DNA from: Lagopus muta
Taxonomy: Eukaryota; Chordata; Aves; Galliformes; Phasianidae
Assembly (NCBI RefSeq): GCF_023343835.1
Contig: NC_064438.1
Location: 16,039,077-16,103,076 of the forward strand
Length of the DNA: 64,000 bases
Direction: 5' to 3'
In this document: positions 10,827-21,570 of the stretch, piece by piece
Position numbering within the stretch: the first letter of the stretch is position 1
Layout of the letters: every line of letters starts with the position of its first letter
Made by a program: the position numbers and the translations under genes
Notes under the pieces: model-generated
The model's input: only the letters and a program-made list of their open reading frames with translations
Told to the model about the DNA's origin: nothing
The model's database searches: none

Positions 10827-12018
10827 TCAAAAGCATGTGATCTGGAGCAGGGAGGTCATGGTGCTCCAACAACACTGCCAGGAGCAGTCATCAGCAGGGT
10901 GTGACCCTCCCAGGTATGTCACACTCCTCTGAAACCCACTGGCCCTCTGCTGAGGTGGTCCAATGGGAGTAACTTTTTGCCTGAAATCTTCCTTTGCCTC
11001 AGAAAAATCATTATTTTTGTCATCTTTTCCAATGCTGGGCAAATAACCCTGTATACCTCACTCTGCAGCCTCCCCAGCACTTTATCTCTTTTTATCCCTT
11101 TTAATAATAGCAAAAAGACACATTGACATGAAATAATAGAAGTGCCTCCCCTAACCCTTTCCTGGCCAGCATGGACATAGAAATGTGCAGTTCTTAGGCT
11201 GTGTGGAGCCAACCTCCTGGCAGAGGAGGTTGCATGCACCATAACCCCTTCCAAGCTGGAGGGTAAAATAACAGTACACAGGAATCCATAGCCACATGGC
11301 TGAAGAGAATGGAAACTTTGACCTTACAAGCATTGGGACAGGACATTCCAGAGCCAGCTTTCCCCACCCCCACTTACCTTTTTCCATGAGAAGTTCTCCT
11401 GTCTGTGCCACACTGCCTTGAGGTGCTCAGCTAGCTGTGTGCTGCAAATGACTGAAGCTCTTCAGCTCCAGGCACAGAGGCACTCCTCAGCTGCACTGCA
11501 ATGGCCCAGAAGGGATTGCTGATTGCTGCTGGAGCTCCTGCCAACAGGCTTGAGGCCTCAACTCATCCCTGCTGTGCAGGGACAGCAAACCAAGCAGCAC
11601 ATAGAGGAATTGGGGTACCGAGCCCCAAAAGGTCCCACCTCCTTCCTCATCTCCTCCTCAGTGCTCAGCCCTGTATCAGCCATGGAGCTCAGCATTGTCT
11701 TCTTGATCCTAAAGGAAAGCACCATTCCCACCTTCCAGGTGTCACACTGTGCTAAAACCACCCGTTAGATGTATCTTTAGTCTCATGGCTTCACAGGGAG
11801 GGCTCTGCCACAGCTGAGACCACACAGACAGCTCCAGGGATGTGTGCAAAGGCTTCCACGATCCTCGCAGCCACGTTTCCCAGGCGGGCACCCAAACTGC
11901 CAGCTCTCTGTGGCTATGATGAAGTTACCCAGGCACCAGCCCAGCCAGCACATTGTTCCACACGTACACCCTGTTCTGCTCTGGCTTCGTCAATATTGGC
12001 TCCTGGGAATTTGTTTCC
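10827..12018 (-). CDS. Candidate multi-exon gene of unknown function
   Basis: Four minus-strand segments form a splice- and phase-compatible chain: 11929-12018, 11639-11708, 11378-11434 and 10827-11048, ending at a TGA. The third has a textbook donor (AAAAAGGTAAGT). Peptide pieces include TKPEQNRVYVWNNVLAGL, MADTGLSTEEEMRKE, LAEHLKAVWHRQENFSWKK and KDDKNNDFSEAKEDFRQK. Open frame also exists on the plus strand over the second segment, so strand is not certain. A further donor (GTAAGAGG) at 12266 could end an upstream exon in matching phase. I do not recognise the family. It would converge on RNH1. It could be a real gene, a decayed one or coincidence. Confidence 0.3.
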
Positions 12019-12779
12019 CTGGTGCAACAAAGCAACCCTGTGCCGTGTGCTGGCAGCAAGCTCGGAGAGCTCCCAGGATCCTGCTCTGAAGCTGTTTCTG
12101 AAGGTAGGATTTGGGAGCTAGGCCTCTGGGAGGAGCTGGGAATGGGATCCTGATGGCACTGGGGAAAAGGCAGCAACGTCCCCTGTGCCTGCCAGGCTAT
12201 TTCTGCTGGGGGCTGCCTCTGTTAGGGGGCTCAGGAAGGAGCAGAAAGTGAGGTGTTTCCTCTTACCCACACTGATGCAGACACAAGGCACGAGGGAAGC
12301 GCCTGACCCACTGCAGGCTGTCATTCACACATCAAGGAATGGGTGACAGCCGGACTGAGCAGCGGGGCTGTCTGCCATAGCCAGCCTTGCTGTGACATCT
12401 GGCCTTGTGAGAGGAAGTGGTGTTCAGGCAGGCTCCAGGAGGGTGAAGCATGCTGGTGACGGAGACATTCAGCTTTGGTTTTGCCTCTATTTAAATGGCT
12501 GCTTGCCCATCATTCTCCTCATTCAGGTGCAGACTGCTAAGAGTGAAAACCAGTCAGGTGACTGGCAGCCAGGTTTAGAGCAACAATGTCTGCTAAAGGT
12601 TATCTTCATAATATGATCTTCCTGAAGGCTCTGCTTTCAACAAATGCCTCTTGATGCTCAGATCTGCACCTAAGCCAGCCTGTAGCTTCTTACTGTAGGT
12701 TAGTAGAGAGTTAAGTTTCCTTTGCAGATTTATAATGTTTCTCTTAGTCTCACATTTTCAGGGAACTGTTTATTTAGGC

Positions 12780-13540
12780 TTAGGTTTGGCTCTCATTCAC
12801 ACAAGGATGTTCCTGCCGGCCACCTCCTGTTCTTTGCTGTTGCTTCTGCTCCAGCACATTGCTCTGTGCAGGGTCCTGCAATGAAAACACAGATAATACA
12901 GGCAATAATGAAAATACAGAGAAGAAAATACGTGGTGTTAACAGCAATCTGTTCTGATGTGAGGAACTCGTGCACACTGAGGGATTTTCACTCAACTGAT
13001 TTTTGTATTAAGCAGTAGTAATACATTAAAATGGCACTGGTCTAAAGCTGGGCTCTGGCTCCTGGCTACTTTTATTTGCTAGAAGTGGGAAAAGCATTTG
13101 CTCTCTGCAAAAAGTCATGTTTTAATCTCATCTCAAGCAATCAGAGAAAGAATAAAACACCAAGGCCTATTCTCTGACAGAGCAAATGGGTATAAAGGTG
13201 TCGAGGGGGATGAAACACTCAGCCCTGTTCCTCCTGAAATATACCCACCTGCTCCTTGGGTAGGAGCTAACACTCTTAAGGGACACTTGCTCCAAGATTC
13301 TGGTAGGATCCCTCCTTTCAGTCTTTGCTTTGATTAATCAGGCTAAGTAGTGATGAAAGGCTGCATGAAGCTGTAGCCTGATAGACCTCTCTCATCTTCT
13401 TAAAAGTAAAAAACAGCTTCTGTCTCTTCTCAAAACTGGGAGGTTCTTTGGGGGAATAAGTAACATTAGGCAAAGCTGAGATACTCTTTAACAGAAGATC
13501 ATACAGTGAGAGTAGAAACCACTGCTGCTTATAAAGGCAA
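12780..13540 (-). CDS. Candidate 3' exons of an unidentified minus-strand gene
   Basis: Two exon-like segments. The one at 13387-13540 follows a strong pyrimidine-rich acceptor (ATTATTTTTTCCAG) and encodes 51 residues including YKQQWFLLSLYDLLLK and EPPSFEKRQKLFFTFKKMRE. It ends in phase 0 at a GT. The one at 12780-12875 follows a strong acceptor (GTTTTCATTGCAG), reads DPAQSNVLEQKQQQ in phase 0 and ends at a TAA, with AATAAA (minus strand, 12769-12774) only six bases further on. Upstream exons would have to lie beyond 13.6 kb, where the synaptotagmin-like gene starts on the other strand; none was found. Family not recognised. Confidence 0.33.
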
Positions 13541-14124
13541 CTGGAAAAAATAATGGAAATTAAAGAAACCTGTTGATTATCATTATCAGCATCCCTCAGC
13601 TGCATACTGTGGGGGGAATATTAAGGGGGTGAAGTTTTGCTGGGTGTTTGTGCTTAGTCCTATGCTTTCCCTGAGTATCTTCTATCAGGAATTGTCAGAA
13701 GGTAGTAAGCAAGAAGGACAGTGGCTGTAGGAGGCAGTAGAGGTATGTGGTGGCAAGGCAGCAGGCTGAGAAAAAACTAGTAGAGAAATCACAGGTGTGC
13801 CCTGTTTCTCATAGCCTTTCCCATTGGAAGTCTATAGGCTGCTTTGTGAGTAGCTTTGGACAAAGGAATGGAATCCAGCAGATGCCCATCTATGTGGTAG
13901 TAGCAGAACTACGATGAAATGATGCTGATCTGGTGAGCACAAGCCTGCATAAATAATACTGCACACCCAGCAAAGTGACCAGTTCTGTGTGTGTGGGCCT
14001 GAGCTGCAGCGTGTATGACTGAATACAGGCCTTGTCCTATGCTCTGCTCAGGCCTCACAGTGTGGAGAGGCAATGCTGATGCTGACCCTTTGCCTCCTTC
14101 TTTCTTCCAGAGGAAGAAGATAAG

Positions 14125-14290
14125 ATGCAGAACAGCTCCATCACATTCAGGTTGCACAACTTACAGCTTCCCTTTTCCAGCACCTGGAAATATGGGATCC
14201 TGGCATTAGCCATCCTCTTGCTCCTGGGGGCCTTGACCATCCTGGCTTACCAGATATGCCAGCTTCAGAAACACAGCAGGACTGGGAAAA
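14125..14290 (+). CDS. Synaptotagmin-like exon: luminal tail and membrane span
   Basis: The exon starts at 14111 after TTTCTTCCAG and ends before GTAAGT. ATG at 14125 gives MQNSSITFRLHNLQLPF, then about 22 hydrophobic residues and a basic stop-transfer stretch (LQKHSRTGK). The frame is open back to the acceptor (EEDK), so an earlier start in an upstream exon is not excluded. Confidence 0.75.
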
Positions 14291-17200
14291 GTAAGTATTG
14301 GGCAGTGGTTTTCCTGCTTCCAAGCACTTATGTGACTGTCACAGGCACTCCATGGCAAGCAGCTTGTCGAGGTACCCTGGGGCAGCTAGGGGAGTGGCTC
14401 CTCCTGGGAAGGTGGTGTGAACCTGGGGCAGCCCCCCCTGTCCTGGTGCTGCCTGTGAGGGGAACGTGGGCCCTTAGCAGGTCCTATCGCAAGGCTGTCC
14501 CCTTCCTGGTGGCTACACTGTGCCAGCTGGGTATTGCCTACTGCTTTTCTTTATTCCGTCAGAGAAGAAATACGGCAGTGAAGACGGGGTGAAGATGAGG
14601 GCACAGAATGGCCTGTGGGGGAAGAAGATGCCGCCTCTTCTGCTTGACAGCAGCCAGCAGAGTGACGTGGATATGGAGGCATGTACATCAGTGCTGGGCA
14701 AGGCTGAGAGCCATATGAAGTCCAGTGCTGGGGGAAGTGAAAAACCTGCAGTGCAATTTTTGGGAAAGCTGATGACTAACTCGATCTCAAGTTTCACTTC
14801 TACTTACTCCTCCTTTATACAGCATCTGTTCAATCTGAGGGCAGGAGCAATGGCAAGTTTCTCTCCTTTCCCTTCCCCCCTAATTCCACCCCATGTCTGT
14901 TACTGGAGGGATGTGGTTTCCCATAACGCAAATTCCTCGAGTTCCTGCTGCCCTCCCCAGAGCAGTGCAGGAAGCCATAAGGCAGGCAGTGGACTCAACA
15001 ACGGCCCCAAAATACCACCAGCAGCTGCTGAGCTCGAACCGGCTGCTGGAGGGCTGCAGCTGCTGAGAGAACAGTGAAGCAAGAGGGGAAGAAGGCTGAA
15101 AGAGCAGCTGTCCTGCCCCAGCAAGGGCTCTACAGGATCACAGAATGGCTTAGGTTGAAGGGGACCTCAAGGATCATCTAGTTCCAACCCCTATGCCATG
15201 GGCCAGCTTGCCAACCACTGCCAACACTCCTTCCTGCCACTGTAGGAAAAGGAGGACAATTCAGCTTGCCATGTTTTAAAAGACTCTGTCTCCTTTCCTC
15301 TCACTCTTTTCCATAGATGGCGGAACTGGGAGCAGGACCGGAGGCACCCCATCCCTGCCTCTCCTGCAGCATCACTGAAGACCCAAGCAGTGACCCGAGC
15401 CCCCTGCCCATCTCCCAGGGCAGTCTGAAGTTCTCCCTCCTGTACCACAAGGAGCAATGCGAGTTGCTGGTGAGCGGCCTGGAGGTGCGGGGCCTGCCCA
15501 GCCGCAGGCACACTGAGGTGGCAGTCTGGCTCCGACTGCTGCGGCGGGTCCCATCCCACATCCCTGGGCTCCAGTGTGTGGTCCAGGAGTGGCAGAGCCG
15601 GGCGGTGAAGAACTGCAATGGGACGACCTTTGGGGAGCTCTTTGTCTGCTCCCTGCAGGATGCTGAGATGGAGAGGAGCACCCTGAAGATGGAGGTGGGA
15701 TGGGGTCCTAGCTTTGCTCGTAGACATAGAACACTGCCCTCACCACTCTTGAAGTGTTCCCATCTCTTGCCCCTTTGGGGGAACACAAGGCAGGTGGGTA
15801 GTTCTGGGCTCACTCACCAGGTCCTCTTGAATGGCCATGAACTGCTGAGATGCTGGCAACAGGAGAAGAACCAAGCTCATAGAATATCCCAAGTTGAAAG
15901 GGACCCACAGGAACCATTGAGTCCAAGTCCTGGCTTCACACAGGACCAATCAGAACCCAAACCCTATGTCTGAGAGCATTTTCCCAATGCCTCTCGAACT
16001 CCGGCAGCTTGGTGCCATGCCTGCTGCCCTGAGGAGCCTGCTCCAGGCCTACCACCCTTTGGTGAAGAATCTTTTCCTAGCCCCTAACCTAACCTTTCCC
16101 TGTTGCTCAAATCCCAAAAGCCAAGAGATGCAATGGGAGCAGGCCTTGAGAGCAGGCAGCTGCCTTTGGGGGATGTACGGTCCATAGGGATGCTCTCGAG
16201 GCACAGCCCTGTCCTGCACCTTGCCCCATGGATGTGCTTTTTGCCTCTCTCCCATAGGTCCAACATTTTGACAAATACTCCAGGAATGCCACACTAGGGG
16301 AAGTCAGGGTTGCCCTGAGCCAGCTAAAGGCTTCCCAGAACTTGTTTTTTTGTGCAGAACTGCAGAAGGCCACAAAGGTAATGCATGACTTTATCCTGTG
16401 CTCCCTTACAGTGGCTTGAGGGACTGCGCACTGTGACAGCCATCCCTTCACTTAAGTAACAACTCCTGCCTTGTACCCTGGGGTCTGTGTGGTGTGGGTA
16501 GTAGCTGGGAGGGCTGCCCAGCCACCTGCTGATTGCATGCCCCCTGTCCTCTGCAGGACGTCGTGGGAGAGGTGCTGCTGTCTCTGAGGTGCCTGCCCAT
16601 ATCCCAAAGGATGGAGGTTGGGCTCCTCAAGGCAAAAACCTACCCCCCTTGCAGTGCTGCAGAAAAGAGTAAGGATTTTGTGCCCCTGTTGTCTGGGCTG
16701 GCTGCTCCTCTCTACCTGTTGCTGCCTTGGGCTCACCCACACAAATGGTTATGGGGTGCTGGGGGGGGGAAGGTCTTTCTCATGGCCCTCACACTCCAGT
16801 CTTGGCAGAAAAGCACTGCTGAATGTCATTGGGCCATCACACTAACAAAACCTCCAGCTGTCACCCATGAATCCCATTCCTCTGCTCTGCAGAGACCCAA
16901 ACACCAGACCTCATCACAGGGCTGCTGCCCTCAGTGCAAAGCCAATTTGCTTTTCCTCTGGAGGGCAACCTGGATGGGTGCAGTGCAGAGGTGATGCCAC
17001 ACTCCCTGGGGCTGTAACCAGAGCTCTGCTATCAGCCTTCCATCTCCATGGAGGAGACTGCCCTTTGAGGCCATAGACACCTGAGAGCAGCCTTAGAGAT
17101 GCTCTGCATCATAGATAAGTTGTAAACAGCTCCTTGCCCTGAGAAAGCTGAAGTAGAGCCACTTTTAGTTTCTATAACGCCATGTTTGATGTTTCACAGC

Positions 17201-17629
17201 TGCAGAGTCTTCTCATAGGAAGTCCTTGGGCAATGGGGCTCCACCATGGTGGGATGGTGAGGGTCCCCTTAGTCCTACCAGCTATCAGAATACAACTTCT
17301 TTACCTTTTTCTCTCCCCTTGTCGCAGGCATATACGCAAGAATAGATGTTTCCTGCAGACGCCACAGGCAGAAGCACCAGAAGTCCAGGCCGCAGGCACA
17401 CACTTCACTCATCATTTTCAATGAGACCTTTCTGTTCCCCATGCCCCAAGCTGCAGCGTGGGACAGCTCTGTGCTCGTCTCCCTTTATGAAGTGGGCCCT
17501 GAGCCCAGGCACCTCATTGGGCAGGCCACTGTGGGTAGGAACACGGCAAGCAAGGCAGCTGACCACTGGGACCTCATGGCCAAGTCCATCCAGCAGCCTG
17601 TAGCCCAGTGGCATCCTCTCCTCATTTAG
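14125..17629 (+). CDS. Divergent synaptotagmin-like protein (membrane span plus C2A-C2B)
   Basis: Order: short luminal N-terminus with an NSS glycosylation site, one membrane span (YGILALAILLLLGALTILAY), polar linker, C2A (starting GSLKFSLLY), C2B (starting VGEVLLSLRCLP) and the synaptotagmin C-terminal signature HWDLM...PVAQWHPL. Supported exons: 14125-14290, part of 14563-about 14850, 15317-15694, 16258-16377, 16557-16668, 17328-17629. The linker-to-C2A junction is unresolved. Synaptotagmins act in vesicle and membrane fusion, many as Ca2+ sensors. Here the aspartate-bearing loops are replaced (for example LPSRRHTEVAVWLRLL where SDPYVK-like residues are expected), so Ca2+ binding is doubtful. 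SYT8-, SYT13- or SYT15-like are possible; I cannot assign the paralogue. Confidence 0.85.
14563..14850 (+). CDS. Synaptotagmin-like exon: cytosolic linker (3' border uncertain)
   Basis: Acceptor TTATTCCGTCAG continues the previous phase to KKKYGSEDGVKMRAQNGLWG and a polar stretch. No strong donor is visible. Weak ones such as GACGGG|GTGAAG at 14589 keep phase with the next exon. The border given is a guess. Confidence 0.4.
15137..15225 (-). mobile_element. CR1 LINE 3'-end fragment in the synaptotagmin-like gene
   Basis: Starts ATCACAGAATGGCTTAGGTT, the antisense of the CR1 3' end, and continues through ATCTAGTTCCAACCCC. It is truncated after about 90 bp. It sits just upstream of the C2A exon. 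Confidence 0.85.
15317..15694 (+). CDS. Synaptotagmin-like exon: most of C2A
   Basis: Ends in phase 0 before GTGGGA. Contains GSLKFSLLYHKEQCELLV and FGELFVCSLQDAEMERSTLK, typical C2 strand patterns. An alternative acceptor (CCTCTCCTGCAG) at about 15370 would shorten the linker side. Confidence 0.8.
15878..16113 (-). mobile_element. CR1 LINE fragment in the synaptotagmin-like gene
   Basis: Reads TAGAATATCCCAAGTTGAAA then GGGACCCACAGGAACCATTG and further antisense CR1 sequence to CCACCCTTTGGTGAAGAATC. It is a more diverged subfamily than the 34.3 kb copy, lies in the intron between the two C2A exons, and is about 235 bp. Confidence 0.82.
16258..16377 (+). CDS. Synaptotagmin-like exon: end of C2A and hinge
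   Basis: 120 bp, phase 0 at both ends. Acceptor CTCTCCCATAG, donor GTAATG. Encodes VQHFDKYSRNATLGEVRVAL, matching the conserved xFDRFSxxxxIGE strand of synaptotagmin C2A. Confidence 0.88.
16557..16668 (+). CDS. Synaptotagmin-like exon: start of C2B
   Basis: 112 bp. Acceptor TGTCCTCTGCAG, donor GTAAGG. Encodes DVVGEVLLSLRCLPISQRME then VGLLKAKTYPP, equivalent to the GELLLSLxYLPxxxRLTVxVLKAxNL start of C2B. Confidence 0.88.
17328..17629 (+). CDS. Synaptotagmin-like last exon: rest of C2B
   Basis: Acceptor CCCCTTGTCGCAG; the stop TAG is at 17627-17629. Contains SLIIFNETFLFPMP (the PxFNExFxFxxP strand) and ends DHWDLMAKSIQQPVAQWHPL then LI. An expected basic patch is present as RRHRQKHQKSR. The usual DP aspartate before the strand is absent (SIYARIDV). 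Confidence 0.88.
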
Positions 17630-18160
17630 AGGGGAGGACTTCTGTAGCTCCTTGTGGTGGTCTGGCTGAGTTTTCTTGCACAAATGAGCAGCAATCACAG
17701 CGAATATATCTAAAAGATGAGTCAGAGCTTGACGTATTGGTAAGATTCAGGTAACTTCTCCTTTAGCTTCCTTCCACTGCTTCTGCTGCTCATGGTGGTC
17801 CCATGTCACATTCAGTAGAGCAGTAGGATCTGAGAAGTGCCCGGGGCTGGAGGGAACTGGTCCCTGTGGCAGGAAATAGGGCAGTGGGCATTGCAGGGCA
17901 GGCACTAAGTAGGAAAGAGGAAAAAGAGGTGGAAGAAGGAGTCCCTGCTCCTATTCATGAAATAAGGAGGCACCAAAAAGTGAAGTGATTTGCATCAGTT
18001 CAAACCAGACATGGATTCTGGGACCGACATGCTTGTAGACCTGGGTATGCTTGCATCTCTGTCTTACCCTTCTGAATTTTGATGTTTTTTGGCCTTGGCG
18101 ATTTTCTGGGGCACATTCATTGTATACGTGCAAATAAATAAATGTAAAGGCAAGAAGACA
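17630..18160 (+). other. Probable 3' UTR of the synaptotagmin-like gene
   Basis: Non-coding sequence follows the stop. The first AATAAA motifs lie at about 18132-18141 in CAAATAAATAAATG. No other evidence fixes the end. Confidence 0.4.
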
Positions 18161-19474
18161 TTTCACAGCTTAAAATGTCACCCATCTCTCTGTCCTGGTC
18201 TGATATGAGGAGTCCCTTTTGCCATTCCCTATACTCCTGCCGCACCTCCTGGCTCCTGTCCCAGGTTTTCAGAGCACACATTCCTTCACTCAGCAGCCCC
18301 CTTCCTGCCTGCCTGCTGAGGGCTGGAGCTCCACTTTTCCTTTTTAATGCCTTTTTCTTTGCTATGCTCCCCAGAACTCCCGCCCCCACTCAATCACAAG
18401 ATGTGTCACCTTAGGAGAAAACTGTTGGATGCGTGGATGGCTTTTGCATAGAGCACAACCCCCCCCAAAAAAACCTTGTAATTTAGGTCACAATAGCTTA
18501 TTTGGTGTGGAAAGCAGTGAAATGAGGCTAGTGGAAAAGAGGACACAGTCTGCCAGCCCAGCAGCTGAGATGACCCAGGTGTTTCCAATTTGAGGGAGAA
18601 AAGGGTGGCCTATAAACAAATATCTAATGCATATAAACTAATGGGTACAGAAATAAATATAGGCAGGCAAATATCCCTGAAAAAAGCCACCCTAGAGCCA
18701 AGCCATATCCCTCTTGTGCAGATTCCCCTATCCCCTGGCCAACCCACAGCCAAGAAAACTACCTCTGGGGTGCAGGTGAGTGTGCTGCTCAGCAGGCTGC
18801 CAGTGCCATGAGTCAGTGTTTATACTGTTAAACTATTAAGATAATTTTAATCCTCAAACTGTCAGAGCTGCTATAATTAGCCTCTGGCAACTTTCAATTT
18901 GGAGCTATTAAAGCGAATTGGAGATTTATTTCTGTGCAATCACTCCTCCCAGGTGCTGGCAGTCTGATTTGGGAGCACTCGTTAGTGGGATGCTGGTTGT
19001 TAGAACAGGGCTTGGCTCTCACAGCCCCCCAAACCCAACTGGGAGGATTGCAGCTGAAATGAAGGTGTGAGTGCAGGATGCACTGGGGAGGGGAAAGGGT
19101 GGAAGCAAAGGAAGGAAATGTTGTGCAGAGCAAAAGGAGGCTCTGGGGAGAGGCCACTTCGGGTAGAAATGATTCAGCCCAGAGCAGCATTCATTATATT
19201 TGTTCTTTGAATGGGTAAAGATATTGGTTTGCTCAGCCCAGGCTTGTCAGAGAGCCTTGGGAATGGGTCCTCTTGGTGCAGTTGTGTTCCTATAGGGATG
19301 AATTTGCCATCCATCCACATTTACCTTAATATTATAGAAAACAAATGAAGGTTTTGGCATCGTAACCCCACAATTCCCATTTTCAAGCACTTAACACCAA
19401 GACAAGAGCTGTGTTCTAAGCAGCCCATCTTGGTGATGTCTGCTTAATACTCAAGACACTTCCTAGCCCATAAA
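18161..19474. other. Intergenic segment with an AT-rich block
   Basis: No coding exon supported. The stretch 18830-18990 is AT-rich, contains TATAATTAGC and GGAGATTTATTT, and has no repeat character, so it may be a conserved non-coding element (see findings). The rest is unremarkable. Confidence 0.35.
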
Positions 19475-19638
19475 GGGATGTGGGTACCCCATCTCTGCAG
19501 GTGCTCAAGGCGAAGCTGGATGGGGCTCTGGGCAGCCTGATCTGGTGGGGGCAACCAGTCCACAGCAATGGGGTTGGAGCTGGATGATCTTCAAAGCTTC
19601 TTCCAACCGAAGCCACTCTGTGATTCTATGATTCTGTG
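19475..19638 (+). mobile_element. CR1 LINE 3'-end fragment
   Basis: Sense orientation. Contains GAAGCTGGATGGGGCTCTGG and GGAGCTGGATGATCTTCAAA, and ends in the CR1 8-bp tail CTCTGTGATTCTATGATTCT. Confidence 0.9.
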
Positions 19639-21414
19639 TAGTGAAAGGGGATGCAAGGGGAGGACAACCCAACCTCAGTGCTGAGCAGTAGCTGGGACAG
19701 GGTCAAAAATGAGCCCCAGAGAGCAACCACATCCTCACCATGGCAGCCCTGAAGGCAGGGAACACGTGGCAAGGAGGGAGGGTGGGGGGCGTCTCATCAC
19801 TGCCGTGCACCCAGACCTCACTGAGGGCACTCCTCCCTCAGCAGCTCAGCAAGCCGCATGCACCTTGAATTTCTCTGATTCCCGCTCAAAAGCAGCCTAC
19901 AAATCTTTCAGTGCACCTTATCTCCAAGGGCAGCGATCTAGCAGCTGGAAAAACACGTTTGTGTGAGCATCAAGCTGTACAGACAAGGCGAGAGCTGGAA
20001 GGAGTGCAGCTGGCGCAGGCAGGGCAGCGCAGGCCCCACCACCTGCTCCCAGCACACTGAGGCCTTGGTGTGGTTACAGGCCCCGCTGCTCAGCTCAGCT
20101 CTTCCACCTGAGTATCCAGGCTGCTTGCAGGGGAAATGTTACCCTGTATTAAGTGGGTGCCCACAGGTGCCTTCCCACAGTGTCCTTGACGTATGGCTTT
20201 AAGCACGTCAGTGAGCAAGCCAATGCCTCCAAGCAAAGTCACGGCTTCCAGGAGGACGTCTTAATCATTAACTACAAAATACGCCGATTTCCCTGCAATT
20301 TAGAGAGCATGGGTTGAGATTGAGATAACAGCAAAGAATTGGAGGTGCTGTTCTCCCTGCCTGGCCCAGCAAGAGGCAGTGGGCACAAAGAACCCAGGAG
20401 GTCTCTCTGACCATCAGACAGCACATCGGTGCTGAGCACTGGCACGGGAACACAGAGGCTGTGGGTCTCCTCTTTAGAGATCTCCAGTTGTCCCCTGGCT
20501 GTGGGCCTGCACACCCTGCTCCAGGCGTCCCTGCTGGAGAGCTGTTTGGTTTCCTTAGGGCTGGGGACAAAGGAGCCAGACTTACTGGAAATGGGAGGTC
20601 ATGCTGTTGGTTCTCCTCACAAGGGCACTGCCCTGGGGACAGCCTGCTCCCTCCTTCCTTATCGGCCACCCCAAAGCAGCCCTGGCCGGTCCATCCCACA
20701 CACAGTGTTTGCTTTCAAATGCTGAAGCCAAAACCTGTTGCACAAAAGAACACGCAGGATCCAGGTGGCCTGGAAAGAGAGAAATGTGTGTGTGGGTTGC
20801 TTCACACCACCAGCACACATGATGACATCCTACGCTCTCTATTTTTACCATTTTACCTGGCTGCCATGTCACACGGCTCTTTGCCACTAAAGGGACCCTT
20901 CCTAATTTTGGGTTTTTACAAAACTAAAGGATCTGACGTGGGAAAGGCTGTCACAAGACAAATCTGAAGAGGAAAAAAAAAAAAAAAAGCAAAGCAAACA
21001 CTTGTAGAAGTAAATAATTGCACAGCAGACATGTGAAGCTGTAAAACACGTGAAAAATACAAATACGTTGACCAAAAGGGCAGCAATTGGCCTACACTGC
21101 TCTGATCTGTATCAGTGGAGGTAAAGGTCAGGCCCACAAAAGCTGTGGTTTGGAGGCAGCATGATGGGAGAGTGCTGCTGCCCTTTTGAGTGATGTCATC
21201 TTCCTGTACTGAGGTCAGAGACCCCAATAAAGGGCAGTGGAGCTCATTAGGGCCATGGCCCTGCGGGGTCCCTCCAGCAGCTCAGGAAAGCCAGAAGCAA
21301 CGTGGGAGCTGCTGAGCAAGGAGAGGCCAAACAGATGCAGAAGGCAGGGCTGGCTCTTGCAGGCTCGCTAGGGGCTTTGGTTAACACCAGCACTTGTGTA
21401 CTGGGGGCATTTTC
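19639..21414. other. Intergenic, no gene seen
   Basis: Overlapping frames near 20.3-20.9 kb reach 100-170 codons but lack splice support and family resemblance and occur on both strands. A 16-base A-run lies near 20971. Nothing else can be supported. Confidence 0.4.
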
Positions 21415-21570
21415 ATAGCATCACAGAATCACCAAGATTGGAAAATCACCTCCAACATCATCCAATCCACTTAACACCAATATTTCCACACTAATCCGTG
21501 TCCCTTAATACCACAGCTAAACGTTTATTGAACACCTCCAGGGACAGTGACTCCACCACCTCCCTTTCTC
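21415..21570 (-). mobile_element. CR1 LINE 3'-end fragment
   Basis: Begins ATCACAGAATCACCAAGATT followed by GGAAAATCACCTCCAACATC, the antisense CR1 3' end of a different subfamily from the other copies. It then reads through AACACCTCCAGGGACAGTGA, the antisense internal region. Confidence 0.85.

Noticed and set aside
18117-18389. 90-codon minus-strand frame with a hydrophilic stretch (RSQEVRQEYREWQKGLL)
   Set aside because: Overlaps the probable 3' UTR end of the synaptotagmin-like gene, and no matching upstream or downstream exon was found.
20268-20967. Overlapping frames of 98-168 codons on both strands
   Set aside because: Long frames occur in several phases on both strands together, without splice partners or familiar motifs.
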